Below are positions 1 through 8,028 of a stretch of DNA of 64,000 bases, one piece after another; positions within the stretch are counted from its first letter, which is position 1, and each line of letters opens with the position of its first letter. Source of the stretch: Mycobacterium haemophilum DSM 44634 (GTDB lineage Bacteria > Actinomycetota > Actinomycetes > Mycobacteriales > Mycobacteriaceae). Under the pieces are notes generated by a model. The model ran no database searches and was not told the origin of the DNA. It worked only from the letters and a program-made list of their open reading frames with translations. The position numbers and the translations under genes were made by a program. Where the stretch lies: positions 2,836,687 to 2,900,686 of the forward strand of contig NZ_CP011883.2 in the NCBI RefSeq assembly GCF_000340435.2, read 5' to 3'.

Positions 1-572
1 TCCGACAGTTCGCGGGTAGCGTTGGACGTCAACAACACGAACGGCGCCCGGACCGCGGTGAGGGTGCCCAGTTCTGGGACCGTCACCGCGAAATCGGAAA
101 GCACCTCCAGCAGTAAGCCTTCAATCTCGATGTCGGCCTTGTCGGTTTCATCGATCAACAGCACCGTCGGTTCGGTGCGCCGGATCGCGGTCAGCAACGG
201 GCGCTGCAGCAGAAACTCCTCGCTGAACACATCATCTTTCGTACGATCCCAGTCGCTGCCGTCTCCGGAGCCGGCCTGGATGCGCAAGATCTGCTTGGCG
301 TGATTCCACTCGTACAGCGCGCGAGCCTCATCGACCCCCTCATAGCACTGCAGCCGAACCAGACCGGAGCCGGTGGCCTGAGCGACTGCGCGGGCCAACT
401 CGGTCTTGCCGACGCCGGCAGGGCCTTCCACCAGCAGCGGCTTGCCCAGCCGGTCGGCAAGAAACACCGCCGTCGCGGTGGCAGTGTCTGGCAGGTAGCC
501 GGTCTCGGCCAGCCGTCGCGAGACGTCAGGGATATCGGCAAACAGCGGCGTGGGCCGAGCGGGCACAGTCAC
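1..572 (-). CDS. MoxR-type AAA+ ATPase (3' end outside window)
   Basis: A reading frame runs off the left edge; 190 codons are visible. It has Walker A GPAGVGKT at residues 50-57 and a Walker B-like TVLLIDETDKAD near residue 140, as expected for a MoxR-family AAA+ chaperone-like ATPase. M. tuberculosis has such a gene (Rv2426c) at the same place downstream of proA. I chose the GTG at 572 because an AGGAG sequence lies 9 nt upstream; a second GTG two codons later is possible. It follows proA by 47 bp in the same direction and is probably co-transcribed. MoxR proteins usually act on a partner with a von Willebrand A domain, and such a partner would lie outside the window. The C-terminal half, including sensor 2, cannot be assessed. 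Confidence 0.85.
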   Translation of the reverse strand, partial: MTVPARPTPLFADIPDVSRRLAETGYLPDTATATAVFLADRLGKPLLVEGPAGVGKTELARAVAQATGSGLVRLQCYEGVDEARALYEWNHAKQILRIQAGSGDGSDWDRTKDDVFSEEFLLQRPLLTAIRRTEPTVLLIDETDKADIEIEGLLLEVLSDFAVTVPELGTLTAVRAPFVLLTSNATRELS

Positions 573-619
573 AATCGGATGCTCCTAAGCTGGGTTGGGC
601 CCGGCGAAATATCGAAGGA

Positions 620-1879
620 TCAGGCCGGTCGGATCTGACCGTCTCCCCACGCGATCCACTTGGTCGAAGTCATTTCCGGCAGTCCCATTGGGCCACGGGC
701 ATGCAATTTCTGGGTGGAGATACCGATCTCAGCGCCAAAACCGAACTGCTCACCGTCGGTGAACGCCGTCGATGCGTTGACCATCACCGCGGCCGAGTCC
801 ACTCCGTCGGCAAACCGTTGGGCGGCAGCCATATTGGTCGTCACAATCGCCTCGGTGTGTCCGGTGCCGTATTCATTGATGTGGGCGATCGCGGCGTCGA
901 CGCCGTCGACCACTGCCACCGCGATGTCCATCGACAGGTATTCGCGGCGCAGGTCGGCTTCGTCCGGGTCTCCGGAAAGACCACCGTGCACCGTCACCCC
1001 GGCATCTTGCAGGGCAGCGACCAGCCTGGGCATGGCGTGATCGGCGATCGCTGCGTCGATCAACAGCGTCTCGGCGGCATTGCAGACACTGGGCCGGCGG
1101 GTCTTGGAGTTCAGCAGGATCCGCTCGGCAACCTCCAGGTCGGCGTCCTGATGCACGTAGACGTGACAGTTGCCGACACCGGTCTCGATGGTGGGCACTT
1201 GCGCGTCACGGACCACCGCGTCGATCAGGCTCGCTCCCCCGCGCGGGATCACCACGTCCACCAGACCGCGGGCTTGGATCAGGTGGGTGACCGTGGATCT
1301 ATCGGCAGCTGAAAGCAGCTGGACCGCGTCGGCGGGTAAGTCCTCGCTGACCAACGCGGCGCGCAACACCTCGACGAGCGCGTGGTTGGACTTCGCCGCC
1401 GACGAGCTGCCACGCAGCAGCGCCGCATTACCTGACTTGAGCGCCAACCCGAAAGCGTCGACGGTGACGTTAGGCCGGCCCTCGTAGATCATGCCGACCA
1501 CGCCGAGCGGAACCCGCAACTGGCGCAATTGCAGCCCATTAGGCAACGTGTAGCCGCGCAGCACCTCCCCGACCGGGTCAGGCAGACCGGCGACTTGGCG
1601 CAAACCGGCCGCGATTCCTTCGATGCGCTGCGGGTTCAATGCCAATCTGTCGAGCATCGCGGCCGGCGTGTCGGCAGCCCGGGCGGCCTGCAGATCTTCG
1701 GCGTTGGCCGCCAGGATCTGGTCGGTGTGGGCAGCCACCGCCGTTGCCGCGGCCCGCAGCGCGTGGTCCTTGGCCACCGTCGGCAGCACCGCGAGGGCGC
1801 GGGCAGCGACTCGGGCTCGCCGGGCAGCGTCGTGGACTTCCTGGCGCAAGTCGGGACGCGATGGTGCTTGCAGATTCAT
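620..1879 (-). CDS. proA: Gamma-glutamyl phosphate reductase (proline biosynthesis)
   Basis: A 419-residue aldehyde-dehydrogenase-fold enzyme that reduces L-glutamyl 5-phosphate to glutamate semialdehyde with NADPH, the second step of proline synthesis. The M. tuberculosis protein has about 415 residues. Family sequences such as VPLGVVGMIYEGRPNVTVDA, the GNAALLRG segment and the catalytic-cysteine context ETGVGNCHVY are present. The open frame extends 25 codons further upstream, but those residues are unlike ProA, so I use the ATG at 1879. No strong ribosome-binding site is visible there. Its pathway partner proB lies about 10 kb away in the obg cluster, the usual mycobacterial arrangement. 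Confidence 0.95.
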   Translation of the reverse strand: MNLQAPSRPDLRQEVHDAARRARVAARALAVLPTVAKDHALRAAATAVAAHTDQILAANAEDLQAARAADTPAAMLDRLALNPQRIEGIAAGLRQVAGLPDPVGEVLRGYTLPNGLQLRQLRVPLGVVGMIYEGRPNVTVDAFGLALKSGNAALLRGSSSAAKSNHALVEVLRAALVSEDLPADAVQLLSAADRSTVTHLIQARGLVDVVIPRGGASLIDAVVRDAQVPTIETGVGNCHVYVHQDADLEVAERILLNSKTRRPSVCNAAETLLIDAAIADHAMPRLVAALQDAGVTVHGGLSGDPDEADLRREYLSMDIAVAVVDGVDAAIAHINEYGTGHTEAIVTTNMAAAQRFADGVDSAAVMVNASTAFTDGEQFGFGAEIGISTQKLHARGPMGLPEMTSTKWIAWGDGQIRPA

Positions 1880-2010
1880 CAATTCAGGGTATCGGGCTTT
1901 CCTTGGCCGGTTAAGACCGCCTGTTCGTCGGGGCCGGTATCGAGGCCGAGGCAAAAACCTGCCCGCGATAACGGCCCCGCAACGCCATGTTCCCGCTTTA
2001 CTATCGCCAT

Positions 2011-2835
2011 ATGCAGATATCCGTCAAATTCCGGTTATGTTCCAAATTCCCGGAATTGCAAGCCCTATGGAAAATCGCCGACCGACTCGGATTCGACGCA
2101 ATTTGGGATTACGACCACTTCTACGGGCCGACGGAGCTCACCGAGCCAACGTTTGAAGGCTGGACCACATTGGCTGCCATGGCGGTGACCGTTGAACGTG
2201 CGCGGATCGGCTGCCTGGTGTCCGGTGTGACGTATCGGAATCCGGCGATTCTCGCCAATATGGCGGTCACGGTCGATCACATTTCCAGCGGGCGCCTAAA
2301 CTTCGGGATCGGTGCCGGATGGCACGAAGACGAGCACCGCGGCTATGGTATCAATTTTCCGAGCCCTGGCATCCGGGTCGCGATGCTCGATGAGGCGCTG
2401 ACCGTGATCCGCAGGCTCTGGACCGAAGAGTCGGTGACCTTTACCGGGCGCTTCTTTACCCTCGACCACGCCCTGTGCGAACCCAAACCGCTTCAGGTCC
2501 CACACCCGCCGATTGTGATCGGCGGCTCAGAGCCAAAGATCCTGCGGGTCATTGCGCGCCACGCCGACGAATGGAACATGCCCAGCTACGACGGGCCCGA
2601 GAAATGGGGCGTTGCGAACGCAGGCCTGAACACGGCATGCGCCGAAATCGGTCGCGACCCCACCGAGATCCTGCGCTCCGCACAGGTGCCGCTAACCTCG
2701 ACGGTGGCCGGCCAAGTCGATGAGCAGCTGGCGATGCTGCCGGAATTCGAGCGGCTCGGCTGCGAGCGCATGGTATTCGCGTTTCCCGAGCCACCAACGG
2801 TGGAGCTACTCGAACGCTGCGCCGCACTCAGATGA
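2011..2835 (+). CDS. Luciferase-like (LLM) flavin/F420-dependent oxidoreductase
   Basis: A 274-residue protein of the bacterial-luciferase-like TIM-barrel family. It has the typical N-terminal barrel strand with FDAIWDYDHF, the segment GRLNFGIGAGWHEDEHRGYG and the family phrase PHPPIVIGGSEPKILR. In mycobacteria many such proteins use F420; the specific substrate is unknown. A start at 1987 would add eight residues (MFPLYYRH), but MQISVKFRLC at 2011 is the more typical N-terminus; neither start has a clear ribosome-binding site. It is divergent from proA with 131 bp between them. In M. tuberculosis this position carries oxyR'-ahpC-ahpD and the PPE41/PE25 genes, so this is a local replacement relative to that genome. 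Confidence 0.8.
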   Translation: MQISVKFRLCSKFPELQALWKIADRLGFDAIWDYDHFYGPTELTEPTFEGWTTLAAMAVTVERARIGCLVSGVTYRNPAILANMAVTVDHISSGRLNFGIGAGWHEDEHRGYGINFPSPGIRVAMLDEALTVIRRLWTEESVTFTGRFFTLDHALCEPKPLQVPHPPIVIGGSEPKILRVIARHADEWNMPSYDGPEKWGVANAGLNTACAEIGRDPTEILRSAQVPLTSTVAGQVDEQLAMLPEFERLGCERMVFAFPEPPTVELLERCAALR

Positions 2836-2863
2836 GCACTGCCACCGGTACCGACACCCCGCT

Positions 2864-4273
2864 TTACGTTGCCGCTCGTTCCCCCCGAGCCGCTCGCCGA
2901 GCTTTACGCTGCCGCTCGTCGATCAGCCGGCCCAAGTCCTGCAGCAGCAGAGGCTTACGCATCACAATCTGTTCGAGGTGTTCGCGATCGACCTCCAGCG
3001 CCGTCACCTCTTCTAGCGCGTATGCCCCGGCGGGATTGGGTTGACGCGTCAGCGTGGTCACGCCCAGGAACGCTCCCTCGGTGAGCGTGCCAATCGGCAT
3101 GACCGTGCCGTCATCGCCGGTTGCGGTCAAACGGACGCTGCCGGCGATCAAAAACGTCATCGCCTTGGGCACCGCACCTGTGTATTGCACGATTTCGTCG
3201 GTCCCGTAGCGCACCACCTTCGCATACGAAATCAACGCCTGCTGATCACTAAGGCTCAGCCGCAGTTCGGGGCCCACGACCGTGCGCAAAGCGCTCTCGA
3301 CACGCTCCGTCGTCGAGAAGTCATCATGCGCATCGTCAAGATGAAGCTGTTCTCGGCGAGCGGCATACCAGACCCACCGCAAGAACGTCGCCCGCGCGGC
3401 GCCGTCGTCGGCGGGCGAATTCAGCCCGACCGTCGTGCAATATTCGGCATTGCCGAGGGCAACCGTGGTCGGCATGATCCCCGCCTTGAGGTGAGGTAGC
3501 GCGCTAGCGACCCGCGTCAGCATCGCGCATACCTTGTCCGGGGAGTCGGCGGCGGAAAATGTTGTCGTGATTGAACATTTGTGCTTACCCACCGGGCGGC
3601 TCAGGTTCGTGAACGACGTGCTGGCCAGCACCGAATTTGGCATGATCCGCATTCCACTGCCGGTGTCGATGTGCACCGCCCGCCAGTTCACCTCGACGAC
3701 GCGTCCCCGCCCGGTAGTGGTATCCAGCCAGTCGTCGATCCGGAAGGGCTGCTCGAACAGCATGAACAAGCCCGACACGATCTGGCCGACCGAGTTCTGC
3801 AACATCAACCCGATGACGACCGATGTCACGCCCAATGCGGTGAATAGCCCGCCAACCCGGACACCCCAGATGTAGGACAAGATCAGCGCTAGACCAACCC
3901 CGATCAGTGCGAACCGTGCAACGTCGAGGAAGATCGTGGGCAGTCGTTTGCGCCAACTCCCTTCCGGCGCTCCCTGAAACACCGTGGCGTTGAGCCCGGA
4001 GAGCAACAGCACCAACACCAGGAAGCCGAACAGCGTGGTGAGGATTCGCACCGAGCCTTTTCCGGCCGAGATCTCCGAAGCCTTGACAAGCAGCAGCAAC
4101 AGCGCACCGAGCGGCAGCAGATAGTTGCGCAGCAGGCCTACTTGCCTGGCCAGATGACTTTTCCTGCGCAGCAGTGCGTGCTGCATTTCGGTGAGAAGGA
4201 TGATCCCGACGGGCAAGCTGACCGCGATACCAACGGCCCAGTAGAACCACGACGAATCGAAAGCGTTCATCAC
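2864..4273 (-). CDS. MscS-family mechanosensitive channel with C-terminal cNMP-binding-like domain
   Basis: 469 residues, orthologous in place and architecture to Rv2434c. Four hydrophobic N-terminal segments (about residues 10-30, 50-65, 78-97 and 118-138) precede the MscS pore helix and beta domain, with GGLFTALGVTSVVIGLMLQN at 141-160 and FRIDDWL at 178-184. The C-terminus (about 335-455) resembles a cyclic-nucleotide-binding domain. Its phosphate-binding cassette reads EGAFLGVTTLTRQPNPAGAY and lacks the usual GE...RxA signature, so ligand binding is uncertain. The start overlaps the cyclase stop as ATGA, indicating translational coupling. It probably couples membrane tension, and perhaps a nucleotide signal, to ion flux. 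Confidence 0.88.
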   Translation of the reverse strand: MMNAFDSSWFYWAVGIAVSLPVGIILLTEMQHALLRRKSHLARQVGLLRNYLLPLGALLLLLVKASEISAGKGSVRILTTLFGFLVLVLLLSGLNATVFQGAPEGSWRKRLPTIFLDVARFALIGVGLALILSYIWGVRVGGLFTALGVTSVVIGLMLQNSVGQIVSGLFMLFEQPFRIDDWLDTTTGRGRVVEVNWRAVHIDTGSGMRIMPNSVLASTSFTNLSRPVGKHKCSITTTFSAADSPDKVCAMLTRVASALPHLKAGIMPTTVALGNAEYCTTVGLNSPADDGAARATFLRWVWYAARREQLHLDDAHDDFSTTERVESALRTVVGPELRLSLSDQQALISYAKVVRYGTDEIVQYTGAVPKAMTFLIAGSVRLTATGDDGTVMPIGTLTEGAFLGVTTLTRQPNPAGAYALEEVTALEVDREHLEQIVMRKPLLLQDLGRLIDERQRKARRAARGERAAT

Positions 4274-6474
4274 CGCTCCGATGCTCGATAGATCGCCTCA
4301 TCAGTTCCGCCAACCGAAATCGTGCCGGCCGGCGTGAAATGCCGAACGTCCCGCATCGCTTCGTATACCTGCGAGCTGACGTAGATACCGGGCTGCGGTG
4401 AGCCACTGTGCATTCGGTAGGCCAGACTGACCGCGCCACCCCACATGTCATAGACGAGACCTGATCGACCTACCAGCCCGCTGACAACGTTGCCCATGTT
4501 GATACCGACTCGGAGGCGCAGCTCGTGACCGGTTTGGCTGTTGAACCGATCGATGATGCGCCGCATTTCCACCGCAAACTCGACGCTTCGGTGAATGCTG
4601 TCTAGTCGTGGAGTTGTTAAACCACAGCTGGCGAGGTAGCCATTGTGGAACGTGCGAATACGTTCGACGCCAAGGGTTTCAGCGGCCGCATCAAACTGCC
4701 GGAATAGTTCATCCACAATCCCGACCAATTCGTCGCCTGACAGATCATTGGAAATCTCATCGAGCCCAACGATGTCGGCAAAGATGATGGCCACGTCCTG
4801 GTGTTTTTGTGCGATGGTCTCCTCGCCCTCGCGATACCGTTGCACGACCGACTCAGGCATCAGCGCCAACAACAGCCGGTCGTTTTCCCTGCGTTGCTCG
4901 TTGAGCAGCTCTTCTTTGATCGCCAGATTCCGACTCATCTCGTTGAAAGCCGCAGTGAGATCACCGATTTCGTCGCGTGAAGTTACCGGGATACTGACCT
5001 CGTAGTCACCGGAGCTGATCTTCTGCGTGCCGGCCTCGAGCCGCCGGATCGGCCGCAAGAGTACCTGGGCAAGCAGCATCGATGCGACACAGATGACGAA
5101 AATCATCGCCACGACCGCCAACACGAGTGTCTTGCTGAACTTGCTCAGCCGCGCAAAAGCATCCGAATCGTCGCGGGTCGTCAGAATCGACCAGTGCAGA
5201 TCGGAGTTCGGCACGGTCAACGGGGCATAGGCTTCCATTTCTCTATTGCCCTGATAATCAGTGGCGGTGACGGTTCCAGTCTGTCCACGTTGGGCGGCGC
5301 GCAGACCCGCACTTGGAACCGGCTGCACCAGCGTTGTGCCACCCAACCGGATCGCGGTGTCTACGACGTCGGGCGGAGTACCGGCAGCCACCGCCTCGCG
5401 CCGGTATTCCTGCGGGTCTTCCAGGAAGAGCCGTGAATCCGAACGCATCAAATCGTCGGGGCCGGCCAAATACGTCTCGGTCGATGGGCCCATGCCGGCA
5501 GCTTCCCAATGTTTGTCGGCAGTCATGATCTTGTTGATCTTCGAAATCGGCAGCGGCAGAGCCATAACGCCTTCGATCTTGCCGTTCATTCCGACTGGCG
5601 ACACCACCCACGCCGTGGGCGCGTCAAGTTGAGGCTGATACTGCTGGAAGTCAGTGATCCAGACGAAGTCGACATCGTTGGACCGCAACGCTTTTTGGTA
5701 CGCGTCTCGCAGGTTAGATTCGCGATAGGGGCCAGTAAGGATATTGGTTCCGAGGTCGGGGCCTTTGTCGACCGAGTAGACAACGTTGCCCTGCATGTCC
5801 AGCAGCAGCGCGTCCCGATATTCAAAGCGGGTGGCAATATCGCGGAGGTAGAAGTTGTAGCGGGCATTGGCAGCCGACCATGCGCTGCCGTCGCCGGCGT
5901 CCTCAACAGCCATTGAGTCAGACACCGACCTGAACGGTGCCGTGTAGTACGCCTGAAGGTATTTCTGGGCATTGGAACTCGGCAGAACGGCGTTGAGATC
6001 GAGTGTGTCACCGGTCATCTGATTGATCGGCTTGACCATCTCGCTGTTGTAGTAGTTGACAATCTCCTGTCGCTGAGTGAGATTGATCGTCGCGTTAGCC
6101 AATTGAGCGAATCCCGCGCTGAACGCGATCATCGCGTCGAGGATACCGAACCCACTGCTGTAGATGATCAGCGAGTCCGTCACCTCCTTGAACAGCGCCT
6201 CTACCTGACGCTTCTGCGACTCACGCAATTCGATCAACCGCTCGGACTCGACTTGCCGCAATGCACTGCGGCCGGATAAAGCACCGATGACACCAACCGC
6301 GCCCACCGACAGCACGCTGCAGACCAACAGCGTCACCAACAGCTTGGACTGGATGCCCACCCGGAAAAGCCGGAAAAACCGGCGCCTACTCTTGTGGCTC
6401 TGCCGCGTCGTGCTCTCCGTGGCCGGAGCGGTTTCTGGCTCGGGTTCCGATTCTGTTAGCTCACTCGCTGTCAA
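4270..6474 (-). CDS. Membrane sensor with HAMP and degenerate class III adenylate/guanylate cyclase domain
   Basis: 734 residues, matching Rv2435c in layout: cytoplasmic N-tail, TM1 about 43-66, a large extracytoplasmic sensor domain 67-447, TM2 448-470, HAMP about 471-523, and a class III cyclase domain from about 555. The first metal Asp (D567 in FADI), the substrate-selecting Asp (D676 in YDMWG) and the transition-state Arg (R687) are kept. The usual Lys is Arg607, the second metal Asp is Asn611 (in RTFHNGYL) and the transition-state Asn is Ser683. Cyclase activity is therefore doubtful or unusual. The start is TTG at 6474 behind AAGGAAGG. Its stop overlaps the downstream MscS/cNMP gene by 4 bp, suggesting a joint signalling unit. 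Confidence 0.9.
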   Translation of the reverse strand: MTASELTESEPEPETAPATESTTRQSHKSRRRFFRLFRVGIQSKLLVTLLVCSVLSVGAVGVIGALSGRSALRQVESERLIELRESQKRQVEALFKEVTDSLIIYSSGFGILDAMIAFSAGFAQLANATINLTQRQEIVNYYNSEMVKPINQMTGDTLDLNAVLPSSNAQKYLQAYYTAPFRSVSDSMAVEDAGDGSAWSAANARYNFYLRDIATRFEYRDALLLDMQGNVVYSVDKGPDLGTNILTGPYRESNLRDAYQKALRSNDVDFVWITDFQQYQPQLDAPTAWVVSPVGMNGKIEGVMALPLPISKINKIMTADKHWEAAGMGPSTETYLAGPDDLMRSDSRLFLEDPQEYRREAVAAGTPPDVVDTAIRLGGTTLVQPVPSAGLRAAQRGQTGTVTATDYQGNREMEAYAPLTVPNSDLHWSILTTRDDSDAFARLSKFSKTLVLAVVAMIFVICVASMLLAQVLLRPIRRLEAGTQKISSGDYEVSIPVTSRDEIGDLTAAFNEMSRNLAIKEELLNEQRRENDRLLLALMPESVVQRYREGEETIAQKHQDVAIIFADIVGLDEISNDLSGDELVGIVDELFRQFDAAAETLGVERIRTFHNGYLASCGLTTPRLDSIHRSVEFAVEMRRIIDRFNSQTGHELRLRVGINMGNVVSGLVGRSGLVYDMWGGAVSLAYRMHSGSPQPGIYVSSQVYEAMRDVRHFTPAGTISVGGTDEAIYRASER

Positions 6475-6595
6475 TCGCCTTCCTTATCCCTCTGGCCGGA
6501 CTCAGCTTCGACTAACGCAGCAGACTAGCGCGCGAATCTCACAATATCGGCGGTTGCCGCAAAGCAACCAACCACAGAAGGCTGGCGCAGGGGCC

Positions 6596-7444
6596 TTAGA
6601 GGAGAGCGGTGCCGCGGAAGCAGGTGGTGGTGCTTCCGCCAACCCAGACAGTCCCGTCGGGATCAGTGGATATTGTAATGTCTCCGGCTCTGCCCAGACG
6701 CGCCCCTTGGGAGACTTTGTAGCTGCGCGACGCGGTTCCCGTGCTCATCAGCCACTGCGCGACAGCGGCGTTCATGCTGCCGCACACCGGATCTTCGGCC
6801 ACTCCGACGCCAGGGGCGAAGGTGCGTAGCTCAAAGGCGTACTCCGATCCCGACGGGTAAGCACCGATCGCCCCTACCATGGCCGAGGGGATCCGCGACA
6901 AATCAGGTTCAAGGTCGAGGACTTCTTGTGCCGTGGCAAGCTGCACGACCGCCCACCCAGGACCGTTGTCGACCCACTGGTGAGCGAGCACCTGGTCGCG
7001 ATCAATACCAAAGGCGGTGACAATCTGCACCAGGTACTCCTCGTCGAGATCGCCCGTACGTTGAGTAGGTGGGGCGGCAAACGACAAGATGCCCGCACGG
7101 CGATGCACGTGGATAAGTCCGGCTCGGCACTCCTGCACGATGCGGTCTGCACAGCGTGAGCTTTCTTGACGCTCGAGCCAGGCATGCGCTGAGCCAAGGG
7201 TAGGATGACCGGCGAACGGAAGCTCGCCTTCAGGAGTGAAGATCCGTAACCTGTAGTGGGCGTTCGGGTTCCGTGGCGGCAGCACGAACGTCGTCTCCGA
7301 GAGGTTGGTCCAGCGGGCTACCCGCTGCATCGTATCGTCGTCCAGCCCGGTCGCATCAAGAACGACGGCAACAGGATTACCCAGGTACGGCGTCGAAGAG
7401 AACACATCGACTTGAGCAAAATCGTATGAACGCGCCACGGGCAT
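6596..7444 (-). CDS. PhzF-family isomerase/epimerase-like protein
   Basis: A 282-residue protein with the PhzF fold signatures: an N-terminal VDVFSSTPYLGNPVAVV, the catalytic-Glu context NLSETTFV (E50), the PFAGHPTLGSAHAW loop (77-90) and the second-half motif EDPVCGSMNAAVAQWL. PhzF itself isomerises a phenazine precursor. Most relatives, including this one without other phenazine genes nearby, have unknown substrates. The ATG at 7444 has GGGGAAGG upstream. M. tuberculosis has no gene here between the cyclase and rbsK, so this gene and the adjacent hipB/hipA remnant form an accessory insert. Confidence 0.82.
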   Translation of the reverse strand: MPVARSYDFAQVDVFSSTPYLGNPVAVVLDATGLDDDTMQRVARWTNLSETTFVLPPRNPNAHYRLRIFTPEGELPFAGHPTLGSAHAWLERQESSRCADRIVQECRAGLIHVHRRAGILSFAAPPTQRTGDLDEEYLVQIVTAFGIDRDQVLAHQWVDNGPGWAVVQLATAQEVLDLEPDLSRIPSAMVGAIGAYPSGSEYAFELRTFAPGVGVAEDPVCGSMNAAVAQWLMSTGTASRSYKVSQGARLGRAGDITISTDPDGTVWVGGSTTTCFRGTALL

Positions 7445-7642
7445 CGCACCTTCCCCATATTGAGTCGGGTTGTTGCGCCAATGATGGTAATTGCTCGAGG
7501 CCGATCACGGTTTACCCCGTTCCGGCGTGCCGCCCTGCACGTATCAGTCTTGATAGCGTTCACCGAGGTACGGCGTGATACATATTTTGATCATATCCGC
7601 CCATGCAGGTGGTGCTCGAAATATCGCGCATCGGTCGTTTTG

Positions 7643-7659
7643 TCGTATACGATCGATAT
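7643..7659 (+). promoter_or_regulatory. Leaderless promoter and palindromic operator of hipB
   Basis: TCGTATACGA at 7643-7652 is a perfect 10-bp palindrome. TACGAT at 7648-7653 fits the mycobacterial -10 consensus TANNNT and ends 6 nt before the ATG at 7660, the spacing expected when transcription starts on the A of the start codon. The antitoxin would then be made from a leaderless mRNA, and a repressor bound to the palindrome would cover the -10 box. HipB proteins normally repress their own operon, which fits. Confidence 0.4.
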
Positions 7660-7911
7660 ATGAATCATCGCGTGCCAGTAGTGTATGACACTGCTGAGTT
7701 GGGCGAACACATCCGAAAGGCCCGTCAAAAAAAGGGCTTTCAGCAAAATGAGCTCGCCGAGCGTATCGGCGTCACCCGGATGACCATCTCCCGGCTCGAG
7801 CGCGGAGAATCTGTCAGCGTGGACACCGCGCTGCGCGCGCTCTCTGAGTGTGGCACCGCACTGGCAGTGGTACCGAAGTTCTCCCGGGTGGCGGTACAGG
7901 ATGGCCCGTAG
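7660..7911 (+). CDS. hipB: HipB-like XRE-family antitoxin
   Basis: An 83-residue helix-turn-helix protein. The HTH spans about residues 15-70, with LAERIGVTRMTISRLERGES as recognition region, and it ends in the typical HipB-like GTALAVVP segment. HipB proteins bind operator DNA and neutralise the HipA kinase. I prefer the ATG at 7660, just after a TANNNT box and palindrome, over the ATG at 7603, which would translate through the operator. The stop at 7909-7911 overlaps the start of a hipA remnant at 7901, the arrangement seen in intact hipBA operons. With no complete HipA here it may be an orphan regulator. Confidence 0.75.
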   Translation: MNHRVPVVYDTAELGEHIRKARQKKGFQQNELAERIGVTRMTISRLERGESVSVDTALRALSECGTALAVVPKFSRVAVQDGP

Positions 7912-8028
7912 GGCACTCGACGTCTGGTCATACAGCATTCCCGTCGCCCGGCTCAGTAAACCGCGCCGCCTTCAACTGCGTTTGGACCTCACCGAGGAGG
8001 GCTTCTTGAGCACCCTGGAGAGGAGTTC
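7901..8028 (+). pseudogene. hipA: Truncated hipA toxin (N-terminal stump)
   Basis: From ATG 7901 the frame reads MARRALDVWSYSIPVARLSK and continues RRLQLRLDLTEEG, which resembles the extreme N-terminus of HipA kinases (a short strand-turn-strand with L-D-V-W, V-A-x-L and L-x-L-x-L-D spacing). An intact HipA has over 400 residues; here similarity is lost after about 35 and the frame (stop at 8075-8077) runs into the start of rbsK at 8029. It overlaps hipB by 11 bp as in real operons. I read this as a deletion that removed nearly all of hipA and joined the stump to rbsK. The end coordinate is set at the rbsK start and is approximate. Confidence 0.6.

Noticed and set aside
2864..2900. GCTCGTTCCCCCCGAGC-type repeats at the mscS 3' end
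   Set aside because: They code for the Arg/Ala-rich C-terminus of the channel and show no independent mobile-element features.
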